Below, one piece after another: positions 10,719-22,281 of a DNA stretch of 64,000 nucleotides. Source of the DNA: Macrothele yani (taxonomy: Eukaryota > Arthropoda > Arachnida > Araneae > Macrothelidae); NCBI GenBank assembly GCA_039090855.1, contig CM077024.1, forward strand, positions 64,751,594-64,815,593, given 5' to 3'. The notes under the pieces are model-generated. The model was not told where the DNA came from. It did no database searches and was given only the letters and a program-made list of their open reading frames with translations. How positions within the stretch are numbered: the first letter of the stretch is position 1; each line of letters opens with the position of its first letter. The position numbers and the translations under genes were made by a program.

Positions 10719-11575
10719 AAGCAGTGGTAAGCCGTCAATTTCAGTTATATTGTCAAAAACATCGGAGAGAATTTCATCTAATCACCTATAAATCTCTTAT
10801 TCAAGCATCACTTCAACTTCAAATACGTAGGCACATCGTCTACAAAGTTAAAACAGCAAACTTATAAAATACGAATCTTTTTAAAATTGAAGCCAAATGA
10901 TTGCCTCAGGTATCATTCGGCATAGGTACTGTACTGATATACTGGACCGAATCGATGATGAAAATAAATGTTTAGGGAATGTGCACTTTTCCAATTTTTC
11001 TAACATTTCATGTTAATGTAAACAGAAAAGCGTGGGAAGCTAGATTTCAAAAGGCCCGAATACAGTAAGAGACCAAACCTGCCAGGGGCAAACCCAAAAG
11101 TTAGTGTTTGGTGTTGACTGAGAAAGCACTGAATTATGCTCCTTTCTTTCTTCAAGAGCCTATTAAGGTCACTGAATCAGGAAATGCTCCTAATTTGTGC
11201 ATTATCATAGTTGAAAGACATGCAGTCCAAAGTTATTTTTCAACAGGATGGTGCTCCATCCTGTTGAAATTAAATCCTTTCCAAGCAAATATATTGACGG
11301 CGATGAGCTGATTCTATGACTTTCGCAATCATCTCCAATAACTTCTCCAGAATTTGTTATATGCGGTTATATTAAAAACGTGGTATATAATGGAAATCCA
11401 CCTTACATACCAAATTTAAAAAAGCGCGCTGTGTACGTAGTAATTGCAATTACCCCAGAAATCTTGCATACTATGCAGTATGTCGTAAAGTGGTATTTCG
11501 TTTGGATATTATTAGAGCTCTCACTAATGAACAGGCGAACGTTTATTAATTCTGTAAGAAAACGTTTTAATTGAT
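10719..11575 (+). pseudogene. Mariner-like transposase relic
   Basis: The order of motifs matches the animal transposase group whose catalytic box reads FQQDGAP. A diverged N-terminal part includes SGKPS-like residues near 10725. KLKPNDCLRYH lies near 10885. PKVSVWC, then LTEKAL and FFLQEP follow at 11095-11165. FQQDGAPS lies near 11240 and YIKNVVYNGNPP near 11370, followed by AITPEILHTM. Numerous stops and frame changes show an ancient copy. The last catalytic residue region (normally SPDL) is lost. I found no inverted ends. Confidence 0.7.
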
Positions 11576-13629
11576 GTTTTATTTAACGCTAGCTGTAAGT
11601 CTCTTCATTTATTGAAACGCATAATGTTTTTAAATGTTTTTAGGTTCACGTGTTGAAATGATACTAAAGTTACTTAGACGATCACCGGGCATATCAGGGA
11701 TCGATATAGCAAGAAATGGAACTTACAGTGACTTGTGGTATTCTCTTTCAAACTTTTGCCTTACAGCTTGAAATCACGATTCTTATTTAAAAACTAACAT
11801 AGCTCCAACGGAAAAGTAACAAAATTTCCGTAGAAAAAAAAACTAAAAAAAAAAGGTGAAATACGTCACAAAGGTTATTAAAATTTATAATCAGAGGCCA
11901 CTTGAGGGCACTAAATGCAATTAGTAGAGCACGTCGTTGTACGGGGGTAATTGCAATAAACGTAAATGAAAGGTAAATTCACTTTGATTCTTTTGTAATA
12001 ATCACACCAATTTTTTGATAAATCTTCAATAGTTCTGTTGGACAAATGCTATTGCAGCACAGTTTTTATTTTTTTTATACAGGTGCAATCTCCAGAAAAA
12101 ATCAGAGGAACAAATTTCCATTGAAAAAAATCCTTTCACCCAAAGCAATTCAAGTTAGCTAGTCCTCATCATAAATTTGAGCGTGTGAACTGATAAAATT
12201 GCGTTAACTGAGCCTTATATATTTTTTTCGGACTCAAAATAATGCAGTTTTATTGTGATAGGATCGTGCTGAGTCTACTTATATGGATGGCTCTTCATTA
12301 GGAGCATTATGTTTTTAGAGGAGAATATGTATAAACAGTGAAACTTTTTAAATAGCAGTTTTTCGAGGATGAATGCACTTCAGACAAGTTGAATTTGACA
12401 CAATCTATCCAAAGCACTGAAGAATATTATGAGGGTTTTATAATTTATAAGAATGACGGAGTTTCAAGTTATGAGACCAGATTTTCCCAAATAGTAATTT
12501 TCTGAAACGCTAATCACGAGTGCGCATTCATTTAATTCATGTAAATACTAATTTCCCTATTTCTCCTCCAGTTTAATTAAACTTAGGAAGAGAAAAAAAA
12601 GACTGATATTTTTTAATTCGCTTCCATATTCTTGAAATATAATAACCATAAGTGATGATAATTTTAGTGTCTTAAACTCTTTCCAGTTTAACATTCTTCA
12701 AGCACGGTTCTTATGTGCAGCTTTATCTAAATAGTTTCGCTATCATCATCCACGAGGTTTCCCTTCCAACGACATGATTTACAAGTGGTCGTAATGAAAT
12801 GTCTAGGCAATATTTTTACTAATGACTTTGTGGTAAAATTTTCTTCGATTTGTACATCGAGATGAACTAGGGCTCTTAATTAAGAAAATATATGAAGTCC
12901 TGGTGAATTCTTGTGTGCGAGGCCTTGCCCGAGCTACATTACATTCCAAAATTCCTCAAAAATGAAGTTTCTTGTTTTTTACTGTTCATGCGTCTAATGT
13001 CCATTCTAGAAATTCATTTGGTAGAGAACTCACGCTCACTTTCTTAAATAAAGTGGTTGTGAGAATTTCATGCGTAAAATGTTGCTAACATGCTGTACTT
13101 CAGCGCTATGCCTAAGAATTTCGAATCATTTTGGTCTAATTTCAGTTACTTAATTGATCAATTTTGCCTAAAGCATCACTTAACACCGGTAATAAACTTC
13201 TCGCACGCAAGAAGTAATCAAAATTTGTTCTCATTAAGTTTAAAAATAAGAAATTATTTCCATTTTAATGACAAACTGAGATCATTTTAATTATAAACAA
13301 GATCTTAAATTAAAACTTCAGTAACAGTAGAGTGCATAAAATTTCACTGGTTTATTCAACTCAAACCGATATCACTTTCTCATTATTCCAACCCACTAGT
13401 TTAATTGCAGCTGCACTAGAAAGCAATTTTGATAAAAAATGTAATTTCGAATTAAAAGTATTTCATGTTAGATCAAAATCCTTGCACATCCAGCATTACT
13501 TTTCTCTTAGTTATTATTCTCTAATAATAACCGTCTAGTATATTTACATGGGTAATGATTCCTAAGAGCAATGTGCTTTCATTTTGGTAGAATGTACGAG
13601 GAGTGACTCTTTTTTCTTTCGAAACAAAG
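11576..13629. other. No recognisable feature
   Basis: Two kilobases of AT-rich DNA with homopolymer-rich patches and only short chance frames (13090-13290 and 13332-13538 are the longest). No repeat or homology recognised. Confidence 0.45.
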
Positions 13630-13775
13630 GAGGGGGGGGGGCTAACAACTCCCACTAGTGTCATAGGAGAGAGAAACACACCAACACACCATGCATGTCT
13701 CATGCGGGAATCAAATTCATGCCCATTTTGGGCGATTAACGAGAAGCCTGGGCCTCTGACCATTCTGCTACCGGG
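13630..13775 (-). mobile_element. Decayed SINE with C-rich tail
   Basis: Reverse-complemented, the segment begins CCCGGTAGCAGAATGGTCAG (A-box region). A B-box relic (TTTGATTCCCGCATGAGACA) follows, and the copy ends in a run of C, seen as the G run at 13632-13641. A similar C-rich end occurs in the copy ending near 37160. Highly diverged; family assignment rests on the head and its spacing. Confidence 0.5.
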
Positions 13776-14247
13776 TTGAAATGCTGCGTTTCATTCTCCT
13801 CCTTCTTATATTTTTGTATTCTTCATCCATAGCAAAGGCGCCTATAGCATGGTTTTCTTGTCAGTACGGGCATGATGACAAGAACTGGCATAGTTACTCA
13901 TGGTTTAAAAATCGCCTTAGTGTGTTGCACGCATAGAATGCCACCTGTGTACTGAGAATAAAATACCTTCTGGATACTGATCCTTAGGCGCTGTTGACCT
14001 AAAGTATCAAGCTGAGTTAGAAGTCTGAGAAATTGTACCAATTATAGCGATAACTAGTGCACGTATACGATCTGTTCTCAGCTTCCGTATCTCTTTTAGT
14101 CTCTGCAGCCAGTCTCACATATTAGCTTGATTTTTGTCGCCTAGACAGACTGGATGTTAAAATCCGATGATACCGATATGTCAATAATATCTGCTTCATT
14201 CATTCTTCTTTTGCCATATAGCGCTATGTCTGAACGAGTTTAGGACA
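13776..14247. other. No recognisable feature
   Basis: No coding or repeat signal that I can support. Confidence 0.4.
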
Positions 14248-15236
14248 ATTGGCCACAAGGACAACTTGCCACCTTCAGTTTTAGAGCCATGAAATTGCTC
14301 TGCATAAAAATTAGTGTCCTATATTTTTCCCCACTTGAGCAATTGGTGTGCGCAAAATTGTTTTCCCTTATACCTCATTATCATTAAGAAATTAAGAAAT
14401 TTACGATTTTCTGGCTAAAAAGACAGGGCGGGCAACTGGCCACCGGACAAATGGCCTCAAAAGTTTAAAGGGCCGTATAAAAATTGCCGTTCTTTGGCAC
14501 TATAATGAGAATTGAATTGGGAACTTCAAATACATTTCGAAAAAGCGTTCAATGTAAGTCAAATGAGAAACGCACTTTAATGAGGCGAAATAAAAGTTCA
14601 TTCGTGATTACAAAATAAATGACTTAGTACGTTTTTTAAAACTGCGGGGGTTCGACGAAACAAAGAAATTACAGCATGACTCGTATTATGTTCGGATACA
14701 TTTAACGTTATGTAAACGTTATGAATATGACATCGGTTGGAAAAAACTGTTAAAAACGCCAAGCAAGGCCCCATGAATTAATATTTAGTGCTTAAGTATA
14801 AGCGTAATATTATTAACTAAACTTGATATGTAAACGTTATGAATATGACATCGTTGGAATAAAAACTGTTAAATGATCTTAGGCATAAGGCCTAATAATT
14901 AAAAATGTTATATGTAAGTAAAAGAACAATATTAATAGCTCGACATGTTATGTAAATATTTAGCTCCTAAGTAAAAACACACAGTTATTAAAAACATCCC
15001 ACCTTATCATCTTTTTCCGAACATAGTATGAGTCATGTTGCAATTCCTTTATTCCGTCGAACACTGTATTTAAAAATTGTACTAAGTAATTTATTTTTGT
15101 TTTCCCAAGTTAAAGAACAATTCTCGCTTGGCTTATATAGAACGTTCTCTCGATTCATTTCTCATTAGTGGCCCAAGAAAAGGCAATTTTTATACGGTTC
15201 CTTCAACTTTTGTGGCCAATTGCCCGAACCCCGTCA
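14248..15236. mobile_element. Foldback-type element with long inverted arms
   Basis: The sequence from about 14426 rightward matches, in reverse complement, the sequence from about 15235 leftward over some 250 bp, with several small gaps. Shared landmarks are GGGCAA(C/T)TGGCCAC at the tips, CCGTATAAAAATTGCC, TAATGAGAA and a GTTCGACG block near the inner ends. A further copy of the tip motif (CAATTGGCCACAAGGACAA) at 14249 may mark the true left end. Between the arms a block with GTAAACGTTATGAATATGAC repeats at about 117-bp spacing (14712 and 14830) with a third partial copy near 14946. No coding capacity. The target duplication is unresolved. Confidence 0.6.
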
Positions 15237-17259
15237 GAACGACTGGCAGATATGGTTACGTCTGTTTAGATGCCACCACTGTTCCAGTGTTGTTATCTAA
15301 GACTTCATCAAGTTGATACTTTACAGTAGGGTACTTCTGACACTGATAGTTACGTATTCTGAGCTAACCTTGATGTATTATCTTATCAAATTTAATGTGT
15401 CGATGTGTACAACCAATGCTTGTTAGAACATCCCCCGCAGATGTCTTTGATGGTCTCATTGCTTACATTTGTTATGCTGCAGGCTCTTCTTCAAAATGCG
15501 CGCTTTCTTTCTTTCTTTTTCTTTTTTTTTTTTTCTTTTTCTTTGCACAGAAACTGTTGTCGCCTGTCGCGTACTACATGAGGAAGACCTCAGAAAACAT
15601 CCGCTCTGGTGCTAAAACCGAATCTGCATTTCTCGATTTCAACTCTGTTTAGAGATACATCAATTCACGCGCGCGATGTGATGGCCACTATACACGAACA
15701 GAAATTGGGAGATGATGGTTCGATTCCCGTTTCTGAATGATGCAATCATTTAATTCCGTGAAATATTCGTTCGTGCATGAGAACTAATGACGGCATCTGC
15801 ATGGATTCCAAAAAATAGTAACCTTTACTGCTTTCAAATGTCTTATCATTCAGATGTCTGTTGAGGGTTATCGAACGAACAGCGACTCTCAGAGACAGAG
15901 TGATTCACTCACTTGGATGTTTAAAATCAATGACTAAGCGTTACTCATATTTCTGGTTGTACCAGTCGTTTCGCGATCACAAGAAATGTTTCGTCATGGC
16001 GGGTTTCGCAAGCCCAAACTATGTGACAATAAGTTAATGATTTTTTACCGCAGGAAGAGAGAAATAAAAGTATTTTTGTGAACTACTCGTTCTCGATCAA
16101 CAGCATACGTTTATGTTATATTTAAATATATATCCAGCTGCCTATATGCACAGAGAAAAAGAGAAATATCAAGTTGTAGCCATTTGTCATCGTTCATACA
16201 TACACACACGCGATAAACAAAATGAAAGGCAATGGCACATTAATATTGTTTGGTTTTCCTTGTTTCTCCATTTTTAATATACACGAATGCTTTTTACATT
16301 GGGAAATAATGGCGCAATGTCCCATGACAGCGCAATAACGGCTTATGAGATAAACATGACAACCGGGTCTCGCTACTTAGTCTTATGGAATGCATTGTAC
16401 ATGAAGCAAAGTAGCGTGCCTCAGTGTCGTGACTAAATTTAACATTAGAACCATCATTAGGATTTATGCGGCACAATAATTTTAATGTTTAATTAAGAAA
16501 AGTCCTAAATTCTCCTAAAAATATAATTTTCCTCGGCTAACACCCAAATGCGACACTGCACTAATGGGAAGCACGACTGACTAATGCCTTCTGGGCTACA
16601 ACAATCGAAAAATTTTGAGAATTATTAAATTTCAAAAATAGTTATGGGGAAAAAATGACGCACGGAATTTTATAAAGAGAGAGAAATAAGCTCTTCGGAA
16701 AATAGCACCCGTTGGTGGAATTACCTGTTTTCATTTGGAAACAAAAAATAGAGATAATAGAATTTATTTTCTGTCTCAAAAAAGAAAAAAACAACGATGA
16801 AATGAGAACTCTCAAAAGGTAAAAACAACGTACGTTTGTTGTCACGAAAACATTTTTATCTTAAAAAGAATAGTTTACCCTTAATATAGAGGAATCTTAA
16901 GAAATCTGGTAAGATGACAGAACGCCTTGAATAGTAAAATATTTCCCTTTTTTTATTGCTCTTTGTTTGTAGTTGAGCTTTGCAATGCGACCAACGATTT
17001 TTTTTGTAATGTTTCTGAGAAAAACGGTTTAAAAAGATTATCGGCAGTTGTTCAGCTAGAATTTTATATGTGAAAAAAGTAATATTTTTTAAACAATCTT
17101 TTGAATCTTTTAAATCCAAGGTAAGGATTAAATAGTTCAAACCCTTACATTGAAGTAAAAAATCAGTGTGCCTTGCTATATTTAAACAAAGGAATGAAGC
17201 ATATTACAAATTCTGACGTTTTATAAATTGACGGGTTTAAAAACAGAAGCTATTAACTA
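15237..17259. other. No supported gene
   Basis: AT-rich DNA. A C/T-rich tract at 15505-15545 is low complexity. A possible B-box-like GGTTCGATTCCC near 15718 lacks a convincing A box. Nothing else recognised. Confidence 0.45.
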
Positions 17260-18642
17260 CACACATCGTCAAAAATATAGTTGCACCCAAAAGGACGTGT
17301 CGGATTGCAATGCTATTCGAGAAGAAGGCAAATATTACTAGGAACAATAAATGATTAAACACTGAGACTGATATAGGCAATATTTATTGAGTTACACGCC
17401 AATAAGTAGTGACTCTCAGTATGGCGTCGGGCAGCCATGTTTGCTCACACAGCATGCCAGACGTCTCGGCATGGAGTTGTACAGGTTCCTAATGGTGTTC
17501 TGCCAAAAGCCATCTCGTGCAGCTCCTGCAGATTGTACATTAAGGGTGGAGGGTGGATAGTGCGTCCCGTCCAATAGCATCCCACACATTTTCAATCGGC
17601 GATAGGTCTGGTGATGCGGCTGGCCATGGCAGAGTGTCAGTGCCTTGAAGGCAAGCTTTCGAGACAGCAGCAGTATGCAGACGAGCGTTATCCTTTTGGA
17701 AAATCGCACCGGAGTGAGCGCTCAGAAAAGGTAGGGCCACTGGTTGCAGGACCTCATTAACGTAACGTGGGGCTGTCAAAGTGCCTGTAATGAACACCAA
17801 AGGTTATCTGGCATCGTAGGCCATTGCACCCCACACCATGACACCAGGCCACGTGTGACGCCGTTCATCTTGGCGCTGACCACGGTGCCTCCACACACGG
17901 ATTCGGTGCTTGTTTTCTCCTAGACAAAAGTGGGACTCGTCACTGAAGATCACCCGCTGCCATTCTGAGTGGCTCCATGACAGTCTGGCACGACACCATT
18001 GCAGTCGTTGGCGACGATGCACTGGTGTTAAGGGCAGTCGTCATATCGGTCTGCGTACTTGTAGTCCTACGTCGTACAGCCGTCTGCCAATGGTGCTGGC
18101 ACTAATCTGACGATGAATGGATGGCACCACTGCTCACTAAATATCCCCAATCGCGGCAGTTGGGCCACTCCACGCGTGTCGGACGATCCGTCGGTCCTCT
18201 CTCTCCGTGGTTTGTCTAGGTCTCCAGGACCCTTCTTGTCGCTGCTGCGTGCCTTGTTCTATTCACAGGCGCCAACAGCATGCTATCCGCAAGACCGGTA
18301 TGGCGCGCAATACAGCGATAAGTCCATCCCACTTCCCGGAGCACGACGATGCAGCCCCTCTCGAGGACCTCCAACTGCTCGAATTGCTTCCGAACTTTTC
18401 TACGAGGCATACTTCACTAGCAAAGGATGCAACCAACACAACAGCATGAGTCAGAATGGCAACCACGCGCAACGGGACGACCTTATATTGCCGGTCAGGC
18501 ATCCATCCTTGCTTGCGTTACATGCGTGGTCGAACGCAATACTTGAATCATTTGCATGTCTCACGATGTCAAACCTACCCACTAAGTTTCATTCCTGTCG
18601 GTTGCTTCATTCTGGGTGCAACTATTTTTTTGACGATGAGTG
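17260..18642 (-). mobile_element. Tc1-like transposon, both ends present
   Basis: Inverted ends read CACACATCGTCAAAAA at the left and CACTCATCGTCAAAAA at the right (reverse complement), both continuing to ATAGTTGCACCC. TA flanks are at 17258-17259 and 18643-18644. At 1383 bp it is full length. Its ends differ from those of the other Tc1 elements here, so it is a separate family. Confidence 0.92.
17416..18410 (-). pseudogene. Tc1-like transposase, broken
   Basis: The N-terminal helix-turn-helix starts at MPRRKVRKQFEQLEVLERG (18410). RRQRLQWCRARLSW leads into FSDESHFCLG, which carries the first catalytic Asp. MVWGAMAYDAR, QKDNARLHT (second Asp) and SPDLSPIENVWD (Glu) follow, then the C-terminal MPRRL end at 17416. 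Frames break near 18220, 17800 and 17540. The second Asp to Glu spacing is 32 residues by my count. All three catalytic residues are still encoded, in different frames. Confidence 0.9.
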
Positions 18643-18644
18643 TA

Positions 18645-19502
18645 TTTTCCAAAATATATGCTAAGCTAGTAGGGATTATTTTTTTACATTTTTGTGCATC
18701 TTTTAATTTTTGAATGAAATATTGAAAAATAAAAGCAGTCGCAGCTTGAGTCATGAAGCTTAGTAAATAAATGGCTTCGGATTATCAGTATGTCCCAAAT
18801 GCTCTTGAAATATTGTAAGTCCTCACAAAAAGATTAAAGACCCATTGTCTATTATTAACGACACAAAACAGGGTGTTCAGTTATTTGTGTTGAAACATCA
18901 AGTGAGAAACAGACCACGTTAATTTTAAGAAACATCGAGTTGCAATTGGTGTTGGCTGATTTCATACACAACATGGAATTCTGTTTTCCTTAGAATAGCC
19001 ACTGGTCTCAATGGCAAATGACATGAGAAATTCACTATTCCCAAAACAAAAAGCCTAAGTCATTGGCTCATACAAATAGGAAATGAACGTGTGGGATAAA
19101 AGCGTAGAGGATTAAAATATTGTTCAGTTATTTAGGATCCCATTTCTGAATTCAATTTGCAAGGTGTGGGATTAATCTGAGCAGCCATATGTAGCAAACG
19201 ATTTCATTTGACGCCTGTGGAACTTCTCTGGAGCTCACAGTAATGAATATTAAACTGATGTACTCAGATACGGAAGCGGACACATCTGAAATCAATATAT
19301 AGAACCTCCCAGTTATGGCCAGATAACGGTAGTAAGTACGTCTTCACCGGTATGATTCATCACAGGCAGCGCCGGCGGCAGCTGCGTCCTCACCTAACTG
19401 GCAAATCATCACCTCCCTTGTCAGGGACTAACTATTCCAAACCTCTAAGTTGCACTCCCAGAAAAAATCCCCAGTTTTACATTTATTATTATTTTTTAGC
19501 AC
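18645..19502. other. No recognisable feature
   Basis: Sequence between a Tc1 element and the THAP upstream module. No coding or repeat signal seen. Confidence 0.4.
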
Positions 19503-19680
19503 TGTGCCGTTCCCAGTCCTGCATAGTGACGTCAGAACTTACCTGAGAGCATTGAGTTCGAGACAGGAGACGCGAGCGCGCGTTGAGTGGAGACAGAATT
19601 TGTTTTGATTTCTAGGAATTTCGACGGAGCAAATAAGTATATCTTGGTGTAAATTTAATTAAATGTTATGTGTTGTAACC
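19503..19680 (+). promoter_or_regulatory. Repeated upstream module with CRE, ahead of THAP exon
   Basis: The module begins TGTGCCGTTCCCAGTC, carries a perfect CRE-type palindrome TGACGTCA at 19527-19534, and ends around TTAAATGTTATGTGTTG. A second, interrupted copy lies at 29591-32118 with the same order of blocks. Here it is continuous and lies about 165 bp upstream of a THAP-domain start codon, so I infer promoter and 5' untranslated sequence. The promoter role is inferred from position and the CRE only. Two copies 10 kb apart suggest a multi-copy gene or a THAP-bearing transposon. Confidence 0.5.
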
Positions 19681-19845
19681 AAGGTTAGAAAAAAACTTCT
19701 GGAGGGGCCTTGCTTCCTTAACCGTGAAGCCGGCTGTTCACATCGGAGTTGCAGGCAGTACTGCCACTCAGTTGGGGATTTTGATGTTATTAAATGGAGA
19801 TTTTAGTGTTTTTATTGGCCCTTTTGAAAAATATCAAAGATAATT

Positions 19846-19919
19846 ATGGTTTCATCATGTGCAGCATATGGTTGCTCAAACCGTCAGAAATCGTCAATTA
19901 AAGACATTTCGTTTCATAG
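19846..19919 (+). CDS. THAP-domain first exon
   Basis: The frame from ATG 19846 encodes MVSSCAAYGCSNRQKSS and then IKDISFHR. This is the start of a THAP zinc finger: the first two Cys ligands in C-x4-C spacing, the NR pair and the F-H-(R/K) motif that normally precedes FP. The coding match stops at TTTCATAG|GTGCGA, a plausible splice donor at the place where many THAP genes carry their first intron (phase 2, splitting the Arg codon). THAP domains bind DNA and occur both in host regulators and in P-element and Kolobok-type transposases. No second exon was found in the next 5 kb. The repeated upstream module favours a transposon or multi-copy family, but this is unproven. Confidence 0.6.
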
Positions 19920-20133
19920 GTGCGAGGAAATTGTTTTATTTTTATTTTTAATTTGATCTTCCAGCCAAGTTCAGCATATACATATTAAGTGATCTTCGTT
20001 ACATTTCTGAATTTTGAACGGCGAGAAATTGTATTCTGTCGATTTTTTCTGTGTGGCGTCTGAAAGGAGATAGTTTCAGGCTGCAACGCTTGTTATTTAT
20101 TTCTAATAGTGTCCACATACGTAGGTACTTCTG

Positions 20134-20217
20134 CTTGGTGATGATACTACTCATTGCATAAGTGATGATACTACTCATGCAGTAGTATCATCACTTATGC
20201 AATAGTATCATCACTCC
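20134..20217. repeat. Palindrome built from GTGATGATACTACTC repeats
   Basis: Arms 20153-20174 and 20182-20203 are perfect 22-bp reverse complements around a 7-nt loop. The left arm is itself preceded by another GTGATGATACTACTCATTGC copy, and the right arm is followed by ATAGTATCATCACTCC, so the structure combines a tandem and an inverted duplication of one short motif. It lies downstream of the THAP exon, in its presumed intron. Confidence 0.9.
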
Positions 20218-22279
20218 TTACATTGTCACTAAAAATTATAAATACTTTAATTATAACGTCATTTGTTGTAATGTTTTTAAACTGAAATTTGTAGGAAGTA
20301 GCACTCGTGGCAGAAAAATTCCAGTATGCGATAGTGTTGGGTTTCTCCTTACTTTTGGCTGTAGGGTAAATATTGCACAATTTCCTAAAATTATCTACTG
20401 CCTGTTAGCCATACATTCTTTGGTTAAAAAGAAATAATACAACTTTAGTGGTTCATTTTGAATTAATGTATTGCAGCATTCATTGTGTGGTAGGTCCAAC
20501 ATTTAAGCTGAGGGTATATTCTACTAGCAGTTATCTGGTTGTTGGGCTATGATTTTTCAGATGCTCATTGAAAGTTAGTTAAATGCCTCAAAGTTCAAGT
20601 TGGTGTGATTATTCAAATAAACCCCACTTGTCCCAAGCTTTTATTTTTCAACTATTTAAGTACAAATGAGTAGACAAAGTGAAAGTGGTTGGGTAACTGG
20701 ACTAAGCGATAGCTTCCAACAGCGAGTGATTGCACATGCAGCTCAACCGTGAGAGAGAGAGAGTAAACGTGGGTGCAGGGGCTGATATAATCAAACAGCA
20801 TCAATGTAGTTAGTACATAGTCTGTCAATACCCTTCTCACATGATATTTTGGCTTTTCCTGTTATCTTCCATCATCGAGATTGTAGCTATTAGCAGGTTG
20901 TTGAGCATGACTAAGCTGCTCATGTTTATATTCCATTATTTATCCTTTTTATATGCCAACAGTGGTGTTCAGCTGTAAGTTGAAAAAAAAACTGTCATAA
21001 TCTATATGTTGACTTTCCAACTTTTTCTCCTGTGATTGTCAGACCTAATTGTATATATTTTTTTTTCAAGTTTCTCAATGTTTTTGAACTTTTCGAAACA
21101 AAAATTATGAAATCAGTTAATTCAAAAAGTAGAAATTAATATACCTCTATTAATTTATCTATTTGAAATTATGTACCAAACTTTTGTAGTGTAAATATTA
21201 ATTGAAAAATCAAACTAGAAATAATTGGAAAGGCCATGGAACTATATTCACCACAATTTAACATAATTTTGTTATATTTAACACAGTAATGTACCATTCA
21301 TGCGAAATTGTAACCAGTTGTTTTGGAAATGTTTGGAACATCAATTTAGGTGATTCCAAAGTAGCATGTGGGGCTGGCAGTTTGTGAATTTTTTACAAAA
21401 TTTTAAAGCTAAGCCTAATCCTGTAAAAGTTATTACAATAAATTGAAATCATTTCCTTATGTATTTTGTAAGTCTAGTATTTTTCAATTAACTTGTTGAA
21501 AATGCTATTTACAATTTTTGATGATGAAACTGTTTTTCTGGATATGAAATTTCTTTAATTAGTCTCTTGTTTTTATGAGGTTCATAGTTCACTATTTTAA
21601 TATTTTAACATAAAAATCCACTTCACACATATTACTGCATATTCATTTGAAATGTACTTATTTGGAATCTGTAAGGTTCTAATAATTATTTATTGTTTTA
21701 TATTTTTTCTTCTTCAAATTATCTGATTCTATTGTTATCGTGGTTCGTACTTCACGGATTTGCAACAAGTTTTCTGTTTCAGAGGTTGTGTACGCAGATA
21801 CATTTTATTTTTATACAACTCTGTGAATTCATATCATTTTCAAGTGTTGGTTCCCAACTTTTTGCTGTGAATTTAAGCATTATTGCTGTGTTTTTTAAGA
21901 AGAGTATGTATTATTACAATTAATGCAAATAAAAGGTATCATATAAAATTATATTTTTTTCCTTGTTAACCGTGTTATGTCCAATTACTAGTAGTACCAG
22001 AGAAAATGCAAGTTGCATTGCCAAAACTTCAAATTATGGGGAGAAAAAGCCCCATTTAACATAAATACATGATTTCTTTTAAATTTTCATAGTGGGGCAA
22101 AACTGATAAAAAAAATTATCTTTCAAGTTACAGTGCACAGCAGTAGATATTAAAGACATATATCTTTAAAGTTGTTTTACCATAATGAGAAAAATAAATA
22201 TTTCCCCATCAATTTGCATAAAACTGTAAAAGTTTTAATGTGCATTGAAATTGTCAACTTTACACATTTTAAAACTACG
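20218..22279. other. AT-rich, no recognised exon
   Basis: About 2 kb of strongly AT-rich sequence, consistent with intron. I looked for a second THAP exon on the plus strand and did not find one. A short (GA)n run lies at 20751-20762. Confidence 0.45.
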
Positions 22280-22281
22280 TA

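Noticed and set aside
15660..15735. Possible tRNA-like segment with GGTTCGATTCCC
   Set aside because: No A box at the right distance and no stems; a single B-box match is expected by chance.
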